Assembly: GCA_014728185.1 (NCBI GenBank)
Contig: WJMB01000183.1
Coordinates: forward strand, 1-12,206
Length of the DNA stretch: 12,206 nt
DNA from: Candidatus Coatesiibacteriota bacterium
Lineage (GTDB): Bacteria > RBG-13-66-14
Reading direction: 5' to 3'
The translations under genes were made by a program, and so were the position numbers. Positions 6,024-11,975 of the stretch are shown piece after piece (position 1 is the first letter of the stretch; each line of letters begins with the position of its first letter). The notes under the pieces are model-generated. The model did not search any database. It worked only from the letters and a program-made list of their open reading frames with translations, and was not told where the DNA came from.

Positions 6024-6992
6024 CTGAAGATCGTCGTCTTGACATCGGGCGGCGACGCGCCGGGGATGAACGCCGCGGTGCGCGCCGTGGTCCGCTCCGG
6101 GCTCCACCGGGGCTGGGAGGTCCTGGGGGCACTCAACGGCTACCGGGGCCTGCTAGACGGCGAGCTGCGCCACCTGGTCAGCCGCGACGTCGGTGGCATT
6201 ATCGACCGCGGCGGGACCTTCCTGGGCACTTCGCGCTGCCCGGAGTTCAAAGAAAACGAAGCGCGTCGAACGCTTTACGACCGCCTGGCCCGGCAGGATG
6301 TCGAAGGGCTGGTGGTTGTCGGCGGCAACGGCTCGCTGGCCGGGGCCCATGACGTCGCCGTGGAGAGCCCCCTGAGCGTGGTCGGCGTGCCGGCCTCGAT
6401 CGACAACGACCTCTACGGCTCCGACAACTCCATCGGCTTCGACACGGCGGTCAACACGGCCCTGGACTCCGTGGACCGCCTGCGCCAGACCGCCGACAGC
6501 CACCACCGCATCTTCGTCGTCGAGGTGATGGGGCGCGAGTGCGGCTCCCTGGCCCTCGAGGTGGCCCTGGCCGGGGGTGCCGAGGCGGCCGTCGTCCCCG
6601 AGGTTCCCGAAAGCGGGAAGCTGGAGGAACTGGCCGCCCGCCTGGTCCGTAACCTGAAAGTGGGGCGCAAGAAGTCCGCCGTGGTCCTGCTGGCCGAAGG
6701 CGCCGGCGAGGCGCCCGATCTTACCGCCCGGCTGGCCGAACTGACCGGGCTGGAGTGCCGGGCCACCATCCTGGGTCACATCCAGCGCGGCGGCGCTCCG
6801 ACCTCCTATGACCGCAACCTGGCCTCACGCTTGGGCGCGGCGGCGACTACGGTCCTCGCCGAGGGCCGCAGCGATGTGATGGTGGGTCTGGTGGCCAACC
6901 GGCTGGTCGAAACACCCCTGGTCGATGTGTTGGCCCACGAACATCGTTTCAACCACGAGGAATACCAACTGCTCAGCGTCCTGAGCATTTAA
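6024..6992 (+). CDS. pfkA: 6-phosphofructokinase, PfkA family
   Basis: PfkA phosphorylates fructose 6-phosphate to fructose 1,6-bisphosphate in glycolysis. From CTG 6024 the product has 322 residues (E. coli PfkA has 319). Conserved elements are VLTSGGDAPGMNAAVR (5-20), GYRGL (39-43), GGTFLGTSR (63-71), the phosphoryl-donor loop GGNGS (100-104), the catalytic SIDND (125-129), VVEVMGRECG, the PEVPE strand and GHIQRGGAPTSYDR. Two positions are unusual. Asn102 replaces the Mg-ATP-binding Asp of GGDGS, and Ala124 stands where ATP enzymes usually have Gly and pyrophosphate enzymes Lys. Gly103 argues for ATP rather than pyrophosphate, but donor use is uncertain. The CTG start follows from GGAGGT at 6014-6019 and from the family N-terminus. 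An extension to TTG 5922 would read through unconserved, leader-like sequence. The bactofilin gene follows after 11 bases. Confidence 0.92.
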   Translation: MKIVVLTSGGDAPGMNAAVRAVVRSGLHRGWEVLGALNGYRGLLDGELRHLVSRDVGGIIDRGGTFLGTSRCPEFKENEARRTLYDRLARQDVEGLVVVGGNGSLAGAHDVAVESPLSVVGVPASIDNDLYGSDNSIGFDTAVNTALDSVDRLRQTADSHHRIFVVEVMGRECGSLALEVALAGGAEAAVVPEVPESGKLEELAARLVRNLKVGRKKSAVVLLAEGAGEAPDLTARLAELTGLECRATILGHIQRGGAPTSYDRNLASRLGAAATTVLAEGRSDVMVGLVANRLVETPLVDVLAHEHRFNHEEYQLLSVLSI

Positions 6993-7003
6993 CCGGGATA
7001 ACC

Positions 7004-7456
7004 ATGGGTCTGTTCTCACGTAAAAAGGACCGCGCCAAGAAAAAGCAGAAGCAAACGGCCCCCGAGCCCGCCAAGCCCGTCGTCGTCCGCAACGATCCAC
7101 CGGTAAGCTTCTTCGTCGCCCCCGGAGACACCCTGACGGGGCATCTGCGCGGCAACGCCAACGTGCTGATCCGGGGCGCCTTCGAAGGGGAGATCGAGGT
7201 CTCGGGGCTGGTCTGGGTCGCCGAGGACGCCGAACTGTTCGGCTTCGTCCAGTGCAGCGACGCCCATCTGGCGGGTAAGGTCGGCGGCACTGTCCGAGCC
7301 GAGGGCGTCATCGATCTGAACCCGAATGTCGAGTGCCGGGCCGAGCTCGAGTACGGCCGTATCTGGCGCGACGGAGCCTTCGAGAAGCCCCCGGCCCCCG
7401 AGCCGCCGGCCGAGGAGCCCCGGCCGGAAACAAGTGAAGCGACACCGGGAAGCTGA
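7004..7456 (+). CDS. Bactofilin-family cytoskeletal protein
   Basis: Bactofilins polymerise into nucleotide-free filaments that scaffold cell-wall or shape machinery. The 150-residue product has a basic N-terminal tail (FSRKKDRAKKKQKQ, residues 4-17) that could bind membrane or nucleic acid. A right-handed beta-helix core spans about 35-126, with the typical rungs VAPGDTLTGHLRG, NVLIRGAFEGEIEVSGLVWV, AELFGFVQCSDAHLAGKVGG and TVRAEGVIDL. A Pro/Glu-rich disordered tail (128-150) closes it. The last rung (CRAELEYGRIWRDGAFE) departs somewhat from the usual final EG motif. ATG 7004 is preceded by a weak GGGAT. It lies 11 bases after pfkA and is presumably co-transcribed; the reason for this pairing is not evident. 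No strong terminator follows, only a possible GGACGG/CCGTCC hairpin at 7482-7505. Confidence 0.85.
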   Translation: MGLFSRKKDRAKKKQKQTAPEPAKPVVVRNDPPVSFFVAPGDTLTGHLRGNANVLIRGAFEGEIEVSGLVWVAEDAELFGFVQCSDAHLAGKVGGTVRAEGVIDLNPNVECRAELEYGRIWRDGAFEKPPAPEPPAEEPRPETSEATPGS

Positions 7457-8007
7457 CCGCTCTCTCCGGTGTGAAGGCTGAGGACGGAAGGCCCTACCAC
7501 CGTCCCGCTCCCGCCGCTAACCGGTTGCTTGGAGGAACTCCCAGCAGGTGAGTCCGCTTGAGTGGAAAACCATGCCGGTCTCTGATAACCACTCCTTTGC
7601 TCTCATACCCTGCCGGGGCAGGTCTTTACGACCAAGGCTCTCAGATAGTAGGTTTGGGATCATCAAAACAGAGTGGACCAGCGTCCTGTTACGAAGAGGG
7701 GTGCTTCGAGGGATGCGTCCTGGATCCATGCCCCACTCAAGTCGTCAGCTTGTGGAAGCGGCTAGCTGGTGTTTGCGCTAACCCATGCAGTGTCCCGCTT
7801 TCAGCTTGCCCTTCCTTAACAGCCGCCGGCATCTCCGACAGGACCGACAACCATCCCACCTCCCGCGGCCCCAAGTGCGAGACGAGGATGATTGCCACAA
7901 TACAACTAGAAGTAAACAGGCGGCTGGCTGAGCTATAAAGCGATGTATGCCAATATGTTAGCGAGAAGTACCGGTTCAATAACGAGTGATAATCCCAAGC
8001 ATTAATT

Positions 8008-8331
8008 GACGGGATCATATACCCTGTTCGGACCGGCTTATAGATGTACTCCGCTGATAATATACGTTATGCAGTAGATGCGCCTGTCACTTATCAGCAG
8101 TTAAAAAGTGGCGGCTGCAAGGTGTCTGCTTGGTGGATAATCTTCTCTGCCTAGTTGCCGGCAAAGAACGACCCCCCGATTGCCGAGCGACTCATAACTG
8201 CCCCAATATCATGCAACAAGACTGCGCATGATAGTATCAGTCTTCAAGCCGAACGCAACTAATCAGCCAAATCTTGCTCGTGAAACTCTCTTTATCAGCC
8301 CTGATTTGGTCCGAACAAGTTCCATGATGCC
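8008..8331 (+). repeat. Diverged intergenic repeat, copy 2 (full length)
   Basis: This copy aligns with 574-865 in its first 134 bases and in its last 48 bases. The last part reads CAGCCCTGATTTGG, then AAGTTCCATGATGCC. The middle is only loosely conserved; GCAACAAG at 8213-8220 has a counterpart in each copy. It is in the same orientation as the other copies and carries no reading frame. Right after it, CTAATTG (8331-8337) and CAATTAG (8343-8349) form a perfect 7-bp hairpin with a 5-base loop. Confidence 0.75.
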
Positions 8332-8696
8332 TAATTGACAAGCAATTAGCTATATGCGCCCCTCCAGGAGTGAGTGATATACACGTAGTTGTTTCGGTGA
8401 GGGCCGCCTACTCCTACCGTATCAATGCAGTCTGATGCACAGACTAAACACGCTTCCAACCGCCCTTCCTGGAAGGCGTTAAGGTTATCGACCAAGACTA
8501 TTCTGCTATGTCATTTCGAATCGGTATCTTTGTTTGATTAGCTCCCCCACGGCGGCAGATTGTTTTTTTATGGCTATATAAGTGGCAATAACAGTCAGAT
8601 GCGCCTTTCTGGAACGACAAGCCGGACCGGCGGGTAATCGAGACAGCGCATTACGGGAGGCGTTAGGCAACCAGCAGGCCGCCCCCAATTCTGCCG

Positions 8697-8725
8697 GATT
8701 TGGTCCGAATACGTTTCGCTGCGCC
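8697..8725 (+). repeat. Fragment of the intergenic repeat (3' block)
   Basis: GATTTGGTCCGAA at 8697-8709 is identical to 8303-8315, and the following bases TACGTTTCGCTGCGCC weakly track the AAGTTCCATGATGCC end of copy 2. AGATGCGCCT at 8597-8606 also recurs from 8076-8085. This may be a decayed fourth copy whose middle is rearranged. Confidence 0.45.
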
Positions 8726-8733
8726 TTCTGCTG

Positions 8734-8858
8734 ACCCCACCCCAGGGGTACCAGGTATCCTGCCTGGTGGGTCGTGAGGCTTATTCAACGGGGGACGAGA
8801 AACCCCGAGGGGTCACCGTCGAAGTATCAGGCGGTCCCCTCAGCGCCGAAATCCGGCG
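8734..8858 (+). ncRNA. Structured 5' leader, candidate cis-regulatory RNA
   Basis: Consecutive hairpins lie just before the ribosome binding site of the 8877 gene. P1 is ACCCC/GGGGT (8734-8738 with 8745-8749). P2 is ACCAGG/CCTGGT (8750-8755 with 8763-8768). P3 is GGGG/CCCC (8790-8793 with 8803-8806). P4 is GAGGGG-tc-ACCG with CGGT-CCCCTC (8807-8818 with 8832-8841), ten pairs with a 2-base bulge. P5 is CGCCG/CGGCG (8844-8848 with 8854-8858). GACCC-c-ACC (8733-8741) can also pair with GGTGGGTC (8766-8773), which excludes P1 and P2, a switch-like option. The sequence matches no riboswitch class I recognise. A promoter is not evident, so transcription is assumed. Confidence 0.5.
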
Positions 8859-8876
8859 TTACGTGAAGGAGTAAAG

Positions 8877-9227
8877 ATGCGCACGCTCAGCATTGTACTC
8901 TGTGTTCTGTTGGCCTGTATTCCGGCCCTGGCCGCCGATCCCGACGGCGATTCCGGTGACGCGGGCACGGAGAACGAAGAAAACTACACGATGACTATCG
9001 TGGTCGCCGGGGCCATCGCCCTGGGCCTGCTGGCCCTGGCTCTGTTCTCCGATGGTGACGGCGACGACGGTGATGAAGAGGTTATCGTCTCCTCCGACGA
9101 CGGCGAAGCATCGGCGGCGGATTCGAACGGTGACGCCGACGACGATACAGCCGACGATGAAGACGGCGACGCCGACGATGAAGACGTCCGCGACGCCGAC
9201 CTCTTCCGCGAGATCGAGGGCGATTAA
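8877..9227 (+). CDS. Small Asp-rich single-pass membrane protein, function unknown
   Basis: I do not recognise the family. The 116-residue product has a signal-like N-terminus (residues 4-19) with a signal peptidase I site at ALA-AD (18-21). LLAC at 11-14 makes a lipoprotein start conceivable but less likely. A short acidic segment (21-37) is followed by one membrane span (39-57). The C-terminal tail (58-116) is dominated by Asp and Glu with runs such as DADDDTADDEDGDADDED and has only two basic residues. If the signal is cleaved, the tail should face the cytoplasm. Asp-rich tails can bind Ca2+ or other cations, but no exact EF-hand loop is visible. ATG 8877 follows AAGGAG at 8866-8871. It is separated by 20 bases from the propeller lipoprotein gene and preceded by a structured leader. 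Confidence 0.8.
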   Translation: MRTLSIVLCVLLACIPALAADPDGDSGDAGTENEENYTMTIVVAGAIALGLLALALFSDGDGDDGDEEVIVSSDDGEASAADSNGDADDDTADDEDGDADDEDVRDADLFREIEGD

Positions 9228-9247
9228 CCCCCAACCCGAGGAAGTCG

Positions 9248-10201
9248 ATGCGGCTGATGAGAAATACACGGTTGTTACTGCCGGCTCTCCCGGTACTCTT
9301 CGCCCTGGCGCTGACGGGCTGTGAAGAGGAAGAGACCGCGATTATCGAACCCGGCACGTGCTGGGTCTACTCCAGTAACTCCGACCGCTTGACCCTGGTC
9401 GACGACAACGGTGAACTCGATGTCGTCGTCACCAATCCCGGGGCGGCCGCCGCGCTGGCCGCCGATACCAACGACGGCACAGTCTGGCTGGTCGATACGG
9501 CCAACCGGCGGCTGCTCAAGTACAGCCCCGAGGGTGTCCTGTTGCGGCTGATCAGCGGCTTCGCAGGACCCCTCGACGTGGCCGTCAACCCCGATACCCG
9601 CGATGTCTATCTACTCGACGCCGGCGCCGGGAGTCTGACCGCTTTCGATAAGGACGGCGAGGAGCTCTGGAACCTGGACGCGCCCTACCAGCCCGTCGAG
9701 GTCGTCATCAGCGGCGCCGCCGACGCCCGGCGACTGATTATCCTCGGACCCGACGAGCTGCGTTGCGTTGACGCCGAGTTGGGCCAGCAGCTCTGGAGCC
9801 TCGACATTGAACGCGACCTGGACTATCGAATCGACGCCGCCGTCGAGGCAGAATCGTTCTGGCTCTGCGACGGCGACACCCTGGAACGGCGTTCCCTGAG
9901 CGACGGTTCGGTGCAGTACACCCACGAAGCCGCGCAATCGCCCCTGCGCGTGGGCGTCAATAACCTGGGCTGCTGGTTCTACGACACCGCCGACGGTGAT
10001 CTGTATCTCATCGACGACACCGGCGCCGAACTGGCCGAGATCGAAGACCCGCCCGGTGTGCCCGAACTGGGAGGCACCGGCGACAAGCTCTGGCTGATCG
10101 TCGAGAGCGACGATCTGGTGGCCCTCTACAATGAGAACGGCGACGAGGTCGTGCGCACCACCGCCGTGGTCGGTCCGGCGGTGCTGGGTCCCGTGCGCTA
10201 A
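9248..10201 (+). CDS. Lipoprotein with seven-repeat beta-propeller-like domain
   Basis: The 317-residue product has a lipoprotein signal: Arg residues at 2, 5 and 8, a hydrophobic stretch at 9-22, and the lipobox Leu-Thr-Gly-Cys with Cys25. The mature part contains seven related blocks of about 40 residues, each of the form aromatic/Val-x-L-x-D, then L-x-x-hydrophobic-D/S-x-x-G-E. Examples are VWLVDTANRRLLKYSPEG, VYLLDAGAGSLTAFDKDG, CWFYDTADGDLYLIDDTG and LWLIVESDDLVALYNENG. Seven such blocks suggest a seven-bladed NHL- or PQQ-type propeller, a fold that usually binds partners and lacks a fixed activity. I see no catalytic residues. ATG 9248 is preceded by GAGGAAG at 9238-9244; ATG 9257 is an alternative. 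It is the second gene of a unit with the 8877 gene, and a terminator follows at 10223. Confidence 0.82.
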   Translation: MRLMRNTRLLLPALPVLFALALTGCEEEETAIIEPGTCWVYSSNSDRLTLVDDNGELDVVVTNPGAAAALAADTNDGTVWLVDTANRRLLKYSPEGVLLRLISGFAGPLDVAVNPDTRDVYLLDAGAGSLTAFDKDGEELWNLDAPYQPVEVVISGAADARRLIILGPDELRCVDAELGQQLWSLDIERDLDYRIDAAVEAESFWLCDGDTLERRSLSDGSVQYTHEAAQSPLRVGVNNLGCWFYDTADGDLYLIDDTGAELAEIEDPPGVPELGGTGDKLWLIVESDDLVALYNENGDEVVRTTAVVGPAVLGPVR

Positions 10202-10222
10202 CATTGGGTTCCCCCCGTTGTT

Positions 10223-10252
10223 CAACAAAGGACCCCGGCGGGTCCTTTGTTG
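10223..10252 (+). terminator. Intrinsic terminator after the propeller lipoprotein gene
   Basis: CAACAAAGGACCC (10223-10235) pairs perfectly with GGGTCCTTTGTTG (10240-10252), giving a 13-bp stem with a 4-base loop, 21 bases after the stop codon. The T-rich right arm is not followed by a clean T-run, so termination may be partial. The stem is symmetrical enough to act on either strand. Confidence 0.7.
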
Positions 10253-10294
10253 CTTCCATGACTCGGTTGATTCTCCCGGCGGCGCCCGGGAACC

Positions 10295-10323
10295 TTGCCA
10301 GAACCGCCGCCAGGCGTTAAAAT
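10295..10323 (+). promoter_or_regulatory. Sigma70-type promoter for the LytR_C-domain gene
   Basis: TTGCCA at 10295-10300 and TAAAAT at 10318-10323 each match consensus at 5 of 6 bases and are separated by exactly 17 bases. Transcription should start near 10330, about 43 bases before the chosen ATG. It lies just past the terminator of the preceding unit. Confidence 0.7.
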
Positions 10324-10372
10324 CGCTAATGCAACCTGGATCGTCGATCACCCTCCACCCGCCGGGAGCCCC

Positions 10373-11218
10373 ATGCAGGGTCGAGTAGAGCTGATGCGCG
10401 CCCGCCGCAAGCGACGCAGGCAGCGGATCATCATCACCAGCGTGGTCGTCGCCGTGGTGCTCACCGGCGCCCTGCTGCTCTGGCGCCCCTGGGAGGATGA
10501 CGAGGCCGCCGAGCTAGTCGACGACGGCGGGGATAACACCGAGGTCATCCCGCCCGACAACGGTGGACCGACCACAGGCAACGGCGGTGACGGTAGAGAA
10601 GAGTCCGCCGAAGTCGGAGAAGCCGAGGGCGAAGGCCCCACGGACCCCGCCGAGCTGCGCTTCCTGCTCTGGAACGCCGGCGGCGGTGAACGGGCCGTGC
10701 GCAACGCCGAGTTCGAGCTCTCCCAACTCACCGGTCAGGCCGCCGAGGAGCTCAACCGCGAAGTCAAACGCCCGGCCTTCGACACCCGCCTGCCCTCCGC
10801 CGTCTATTATCACGGCCAAGCCCCCCTGCTCGCCAGCTTCTCCGCCTCCCTGGCCGACCGCCTCGACGGCGGAACCGCCCGGAAAGTGGACCTGACCATC
10901 GTTCTGGGCGCCGACATCCGCAGTCTGCTGGGCAACACCCCGGCCGAGCTGGACTCGACGGCCCTCGACGGCCTCACCGCCGAAGTGCTCAACGGCTGCG
11001 GCATCAATGGTGTGGCCGGTGAGACCTCGAACCTGCTGGAGCGCCTGGGCGTCAGCGTGTTGAATCCGCGCAACTACGAGCACTTCGACCTGGCCGAGAC
11101 CCGGCTCTACTACTCGCCGGGCAGCTTCGAGGCCGCCTACGAGCTCAAGGAGCTCCTCGGCCTGCCGGGCAAGGTCAGCCCGATCCCTTACGACATTCAG
11201 GTCATCCTGGGCGATTGA
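10373..11218 (+). CDS. Membrane-anchored protein with two LytR_C-like domains
   Basis: The 281-residue product starts with a very basic cytoplasmic segment (RARRKRRRQR, 9-18) and one membrane span (19-37). An acidic, Gly-rich linker follows (41-93). The C-terminal domain (about 201-281) is a LytR_C domain: AEVLNGCGINGVAGETSNLL, then LGVSVLNPRNY, TRLYYSPGSFEAAYELKELLG and YDIQVILGD. Residues 94-181 repeat the same plan in diverged form: RFLLWNAGGG, then SAVYYHGQAPLLASFSASLADRL and VDLTIVLGAD. LytR_C domains often accompany LytR-CpsA-Psr wall-polymer ligases, but no such catalytic domain is present, so I infer a periplasmic accessory or binding role. ATG 10373 is chosen for GGGAG just upstream and the promoter at 10295; ATG 10394 is the alternative. 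A frame extending to TTG 10295 would begin inside the promoter. Confidence 0.82.
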   Translation: MQGRVELMRARRKRRRQRIIITSVVVAVVLTGALLLWRPWEDDEAAELVDDGGDNTEVIPPDNGGPTTGNGGDGREESAEVGEAEGEGPTDPAELRFLLWNAGGGERAVRNAEFELSQLTGQAAEELNREVKRPAFDTRLPSAVYYHGQAPLLASFSASLADRLDGGTARKVDLTIVLGADIRSLLGNTPAELDSTALDGLTAEVLNGCGINGVAGETSNLLERLGVSVLNPRNYEHFDLAETRLYYSPGSFEAAYELKELLGLPGKVSPIPYDIQVILGD

Positions 11219-11221
11219 GCT

Positions 11222-11246
11222 TGGCGGCGTACCCCGCCACCCTTTT
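11222..11246 (+). terminator. Intrinsic terminator after the LytR_C-domain gene
   Basis: TGGCGG (11222-11227) pairs with CCGCCA (11234-11239) around a 6-base loop, followed by CCCTTTT (11240-11246). It begins four bases after the stop codon. The stem is short but GC-rich and has a partial T-run. Confidence 0.6.
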
Positions 11247-11356
11247 CCATCCCGCGGCGCGCCGTGGCACGGCAATCGAATTCAACAACCATCGGTTTAT
11301 CGAACAGGCGACGGTTGGTTACCTCCGTCGCTTTCATTATCTCCATGGGACCTCTC

Positions 11357-11562
11357 CATGGGATCACACACCCTCCTCGGACCGGATAATAATTGCTACC
11401 TGCCGATAAAGACCGTGAAGCTTCTGTATGTGCAACAATATCATACAATAACATATCGAATGATGCACTCTGTATCTATGCGCGGCACTTCCGGGCGATG
11501 AGTGCGGGTTCGAATAACCTCTTTTCATCTGCTAAATTTGCTCCAAGCCCTTACATGATGCC
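11357..11562 (+). repeat. Diverged intergenic repeat, copy 3 (shortened)
   Basis: The 5' block (11357-11410) matches copy 2: GGGATCA, ACCCT, CTCGGACCGG and CCGATAA occur in order and spacing. The 3' block reads TAAATTTGCTCC and then TTACATGATGCC (11554-11562 is CATGATGCC), against TGATTTGGTCC and TTCCATGATGCC in copy 2. GCAACAA (11432-11438) recurs in the middle. The copy is about 100 bases shorter than the other two. A second weak trace of the 5' block, ATCCTGTTCG, lies at 11604-11613. Confidence 0.6.
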
Positions 11563-11638
11563 ATCTTTTATACCCTGCCAACCAATACATTATCTCCGAT
11601 ATCCATCCTGTTCGTAACCGACTCCTCTAAATATCAAC

Positions 11639-11667
11639 TTGCCCTGACATTAAAAATGGTCTATCAT
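11639..11667 (+). promoter_or_regulatory. Possible sigma70-type promoter upstream of the last gene
   Basis: TTGCCC at 11639-11644 and TATCAT at 11662-11667 are separated by 17 bases in an A+T-rich stretch. If used, transcription would start near 11674 and the 300-base leader of the last gene would contain the inverted repeat at 11775-11963. Confidence 0.4.
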
Positions 11668-11774
11668 ATATTTGTTCAAGCAAGCTGATTGATCAAATAC
11701 ATCAGCAGCAACGCCTGTTTATCCTGGGAAGAACCAGCTGAACAACCGATCGAACTCCCAAGGGCGACTCTTCC

Positions 11775-11963
11775 GGCGAGACCCCTGCAAAACCGCTCTC
11801 GGGCCGACGGCGCCCCCTGGTTTAATCAACGGGAGGTTTTGGCACGTTTCTTGCGCCGATGCCCCGGCCCGTTCCAGGACCCACGCGGGACTCCGCAAGA
11901 AACGTGCCAAAACCGGCCCGAGCGCGACGGTTTTGATTTGACTTGTTTTGCAAAGGTCTCGCC
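11775..11963. repeat. Large imperfect inverted repeat, MITE-like or long hairpin
   Basis: The inner arms 11835-11855 and 11894-11914 are perfect 21-bp reverse complements around a 38-base centre. The outer ends 11775-11793 and 11945-11963 are reverse complements at 17 of 19 bases, beginning GGCGAGACC. In between, CTCGGGCC on the left (11800-11807 region) matches GGCCCGAG on the right. The matched blocks occur in the same order from both ends, so the whole 189 bases form one symmetrical element with differing filler. It ends 12 bases before the next start codon. I see no obvious target-site duplication and no transposase. Confidence 0.75.
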
Positions 11964-11975
11964 CCGCAGGTGTCG

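Larger units (their letters stand above)
7457..8876. other. 1.4-kb gene-free region rich in repeats and potential RNA structure
   Basis: No open frame here has a ribosome binding site, GC-rich third positions or a recognisable family; the longest (7558-7938) starts at TTG and reads like noise. The left part has several short perfect hairpins: GAGTGG/CCACTC (7560-7594), CCTGCC/GGCAGG (7609-7622), GGTC/GACC (7621-7633) and CGAAG/CTTCG (7692-7708). A full copy of the intergenic repeat lies at 8008-8331, followed by a 7-bp hairpin (8331-8349) and a fragment at 8697-8725. The last 125 bases form the structured leader of the next gene. Base composition is much richer in A+T than the genes, especially at 7900-8600. 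Confidence 0.65.
11219..11975. other. Gene-free region with repeat copy 3 and a large inverted repeat
   Basis: No credible gene lies between the LytR_C-domain gene and the last gene. From left to right it holds the terminator at 11222, a 13-base tandem duplication TCTCCATGGGA (11340 onward), intergenic repeat copy 3, a promoter candidate at 11639, and the imperfect inverted repeat 11775-11963. The frames at 11689-11979 and 11719-11991 arise from the inverted repeat and do not look like proteins. The stretch 11380-11720 is much more A+T-rich than any gene in the window. Confidence 0.65.

Noticed and set aside
6153..6779. 208-codon minus-strand frame
   Set aside because: It is the antisense shadow of pfkA, which carries all family motifs.
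7558..7938. 126-codon open frame on the plus strand in the large gap
   Set aside because: It starts with TTG, has no ribosome binding site, shows no GC-rich third-position bias and no recognisable motif; the frame looks accidental.
8506..8688. 60-codon minus-strand frame with a helix-like tail (AIKKQSAAVGELIKQRYRF)
   Set aside because: It has a TTG start and no Shine-Dalgarno and overlaps the repeat-derived region. The tail is suggestive but not enough to call a gene.
11505..11520. GGTTCGAATAACC, resembling a tRNA T-arm
   Set aside because: The flanking bases do not form a T-stem, and no anticodon arm, D-arm or acceptor stem can be laid out.
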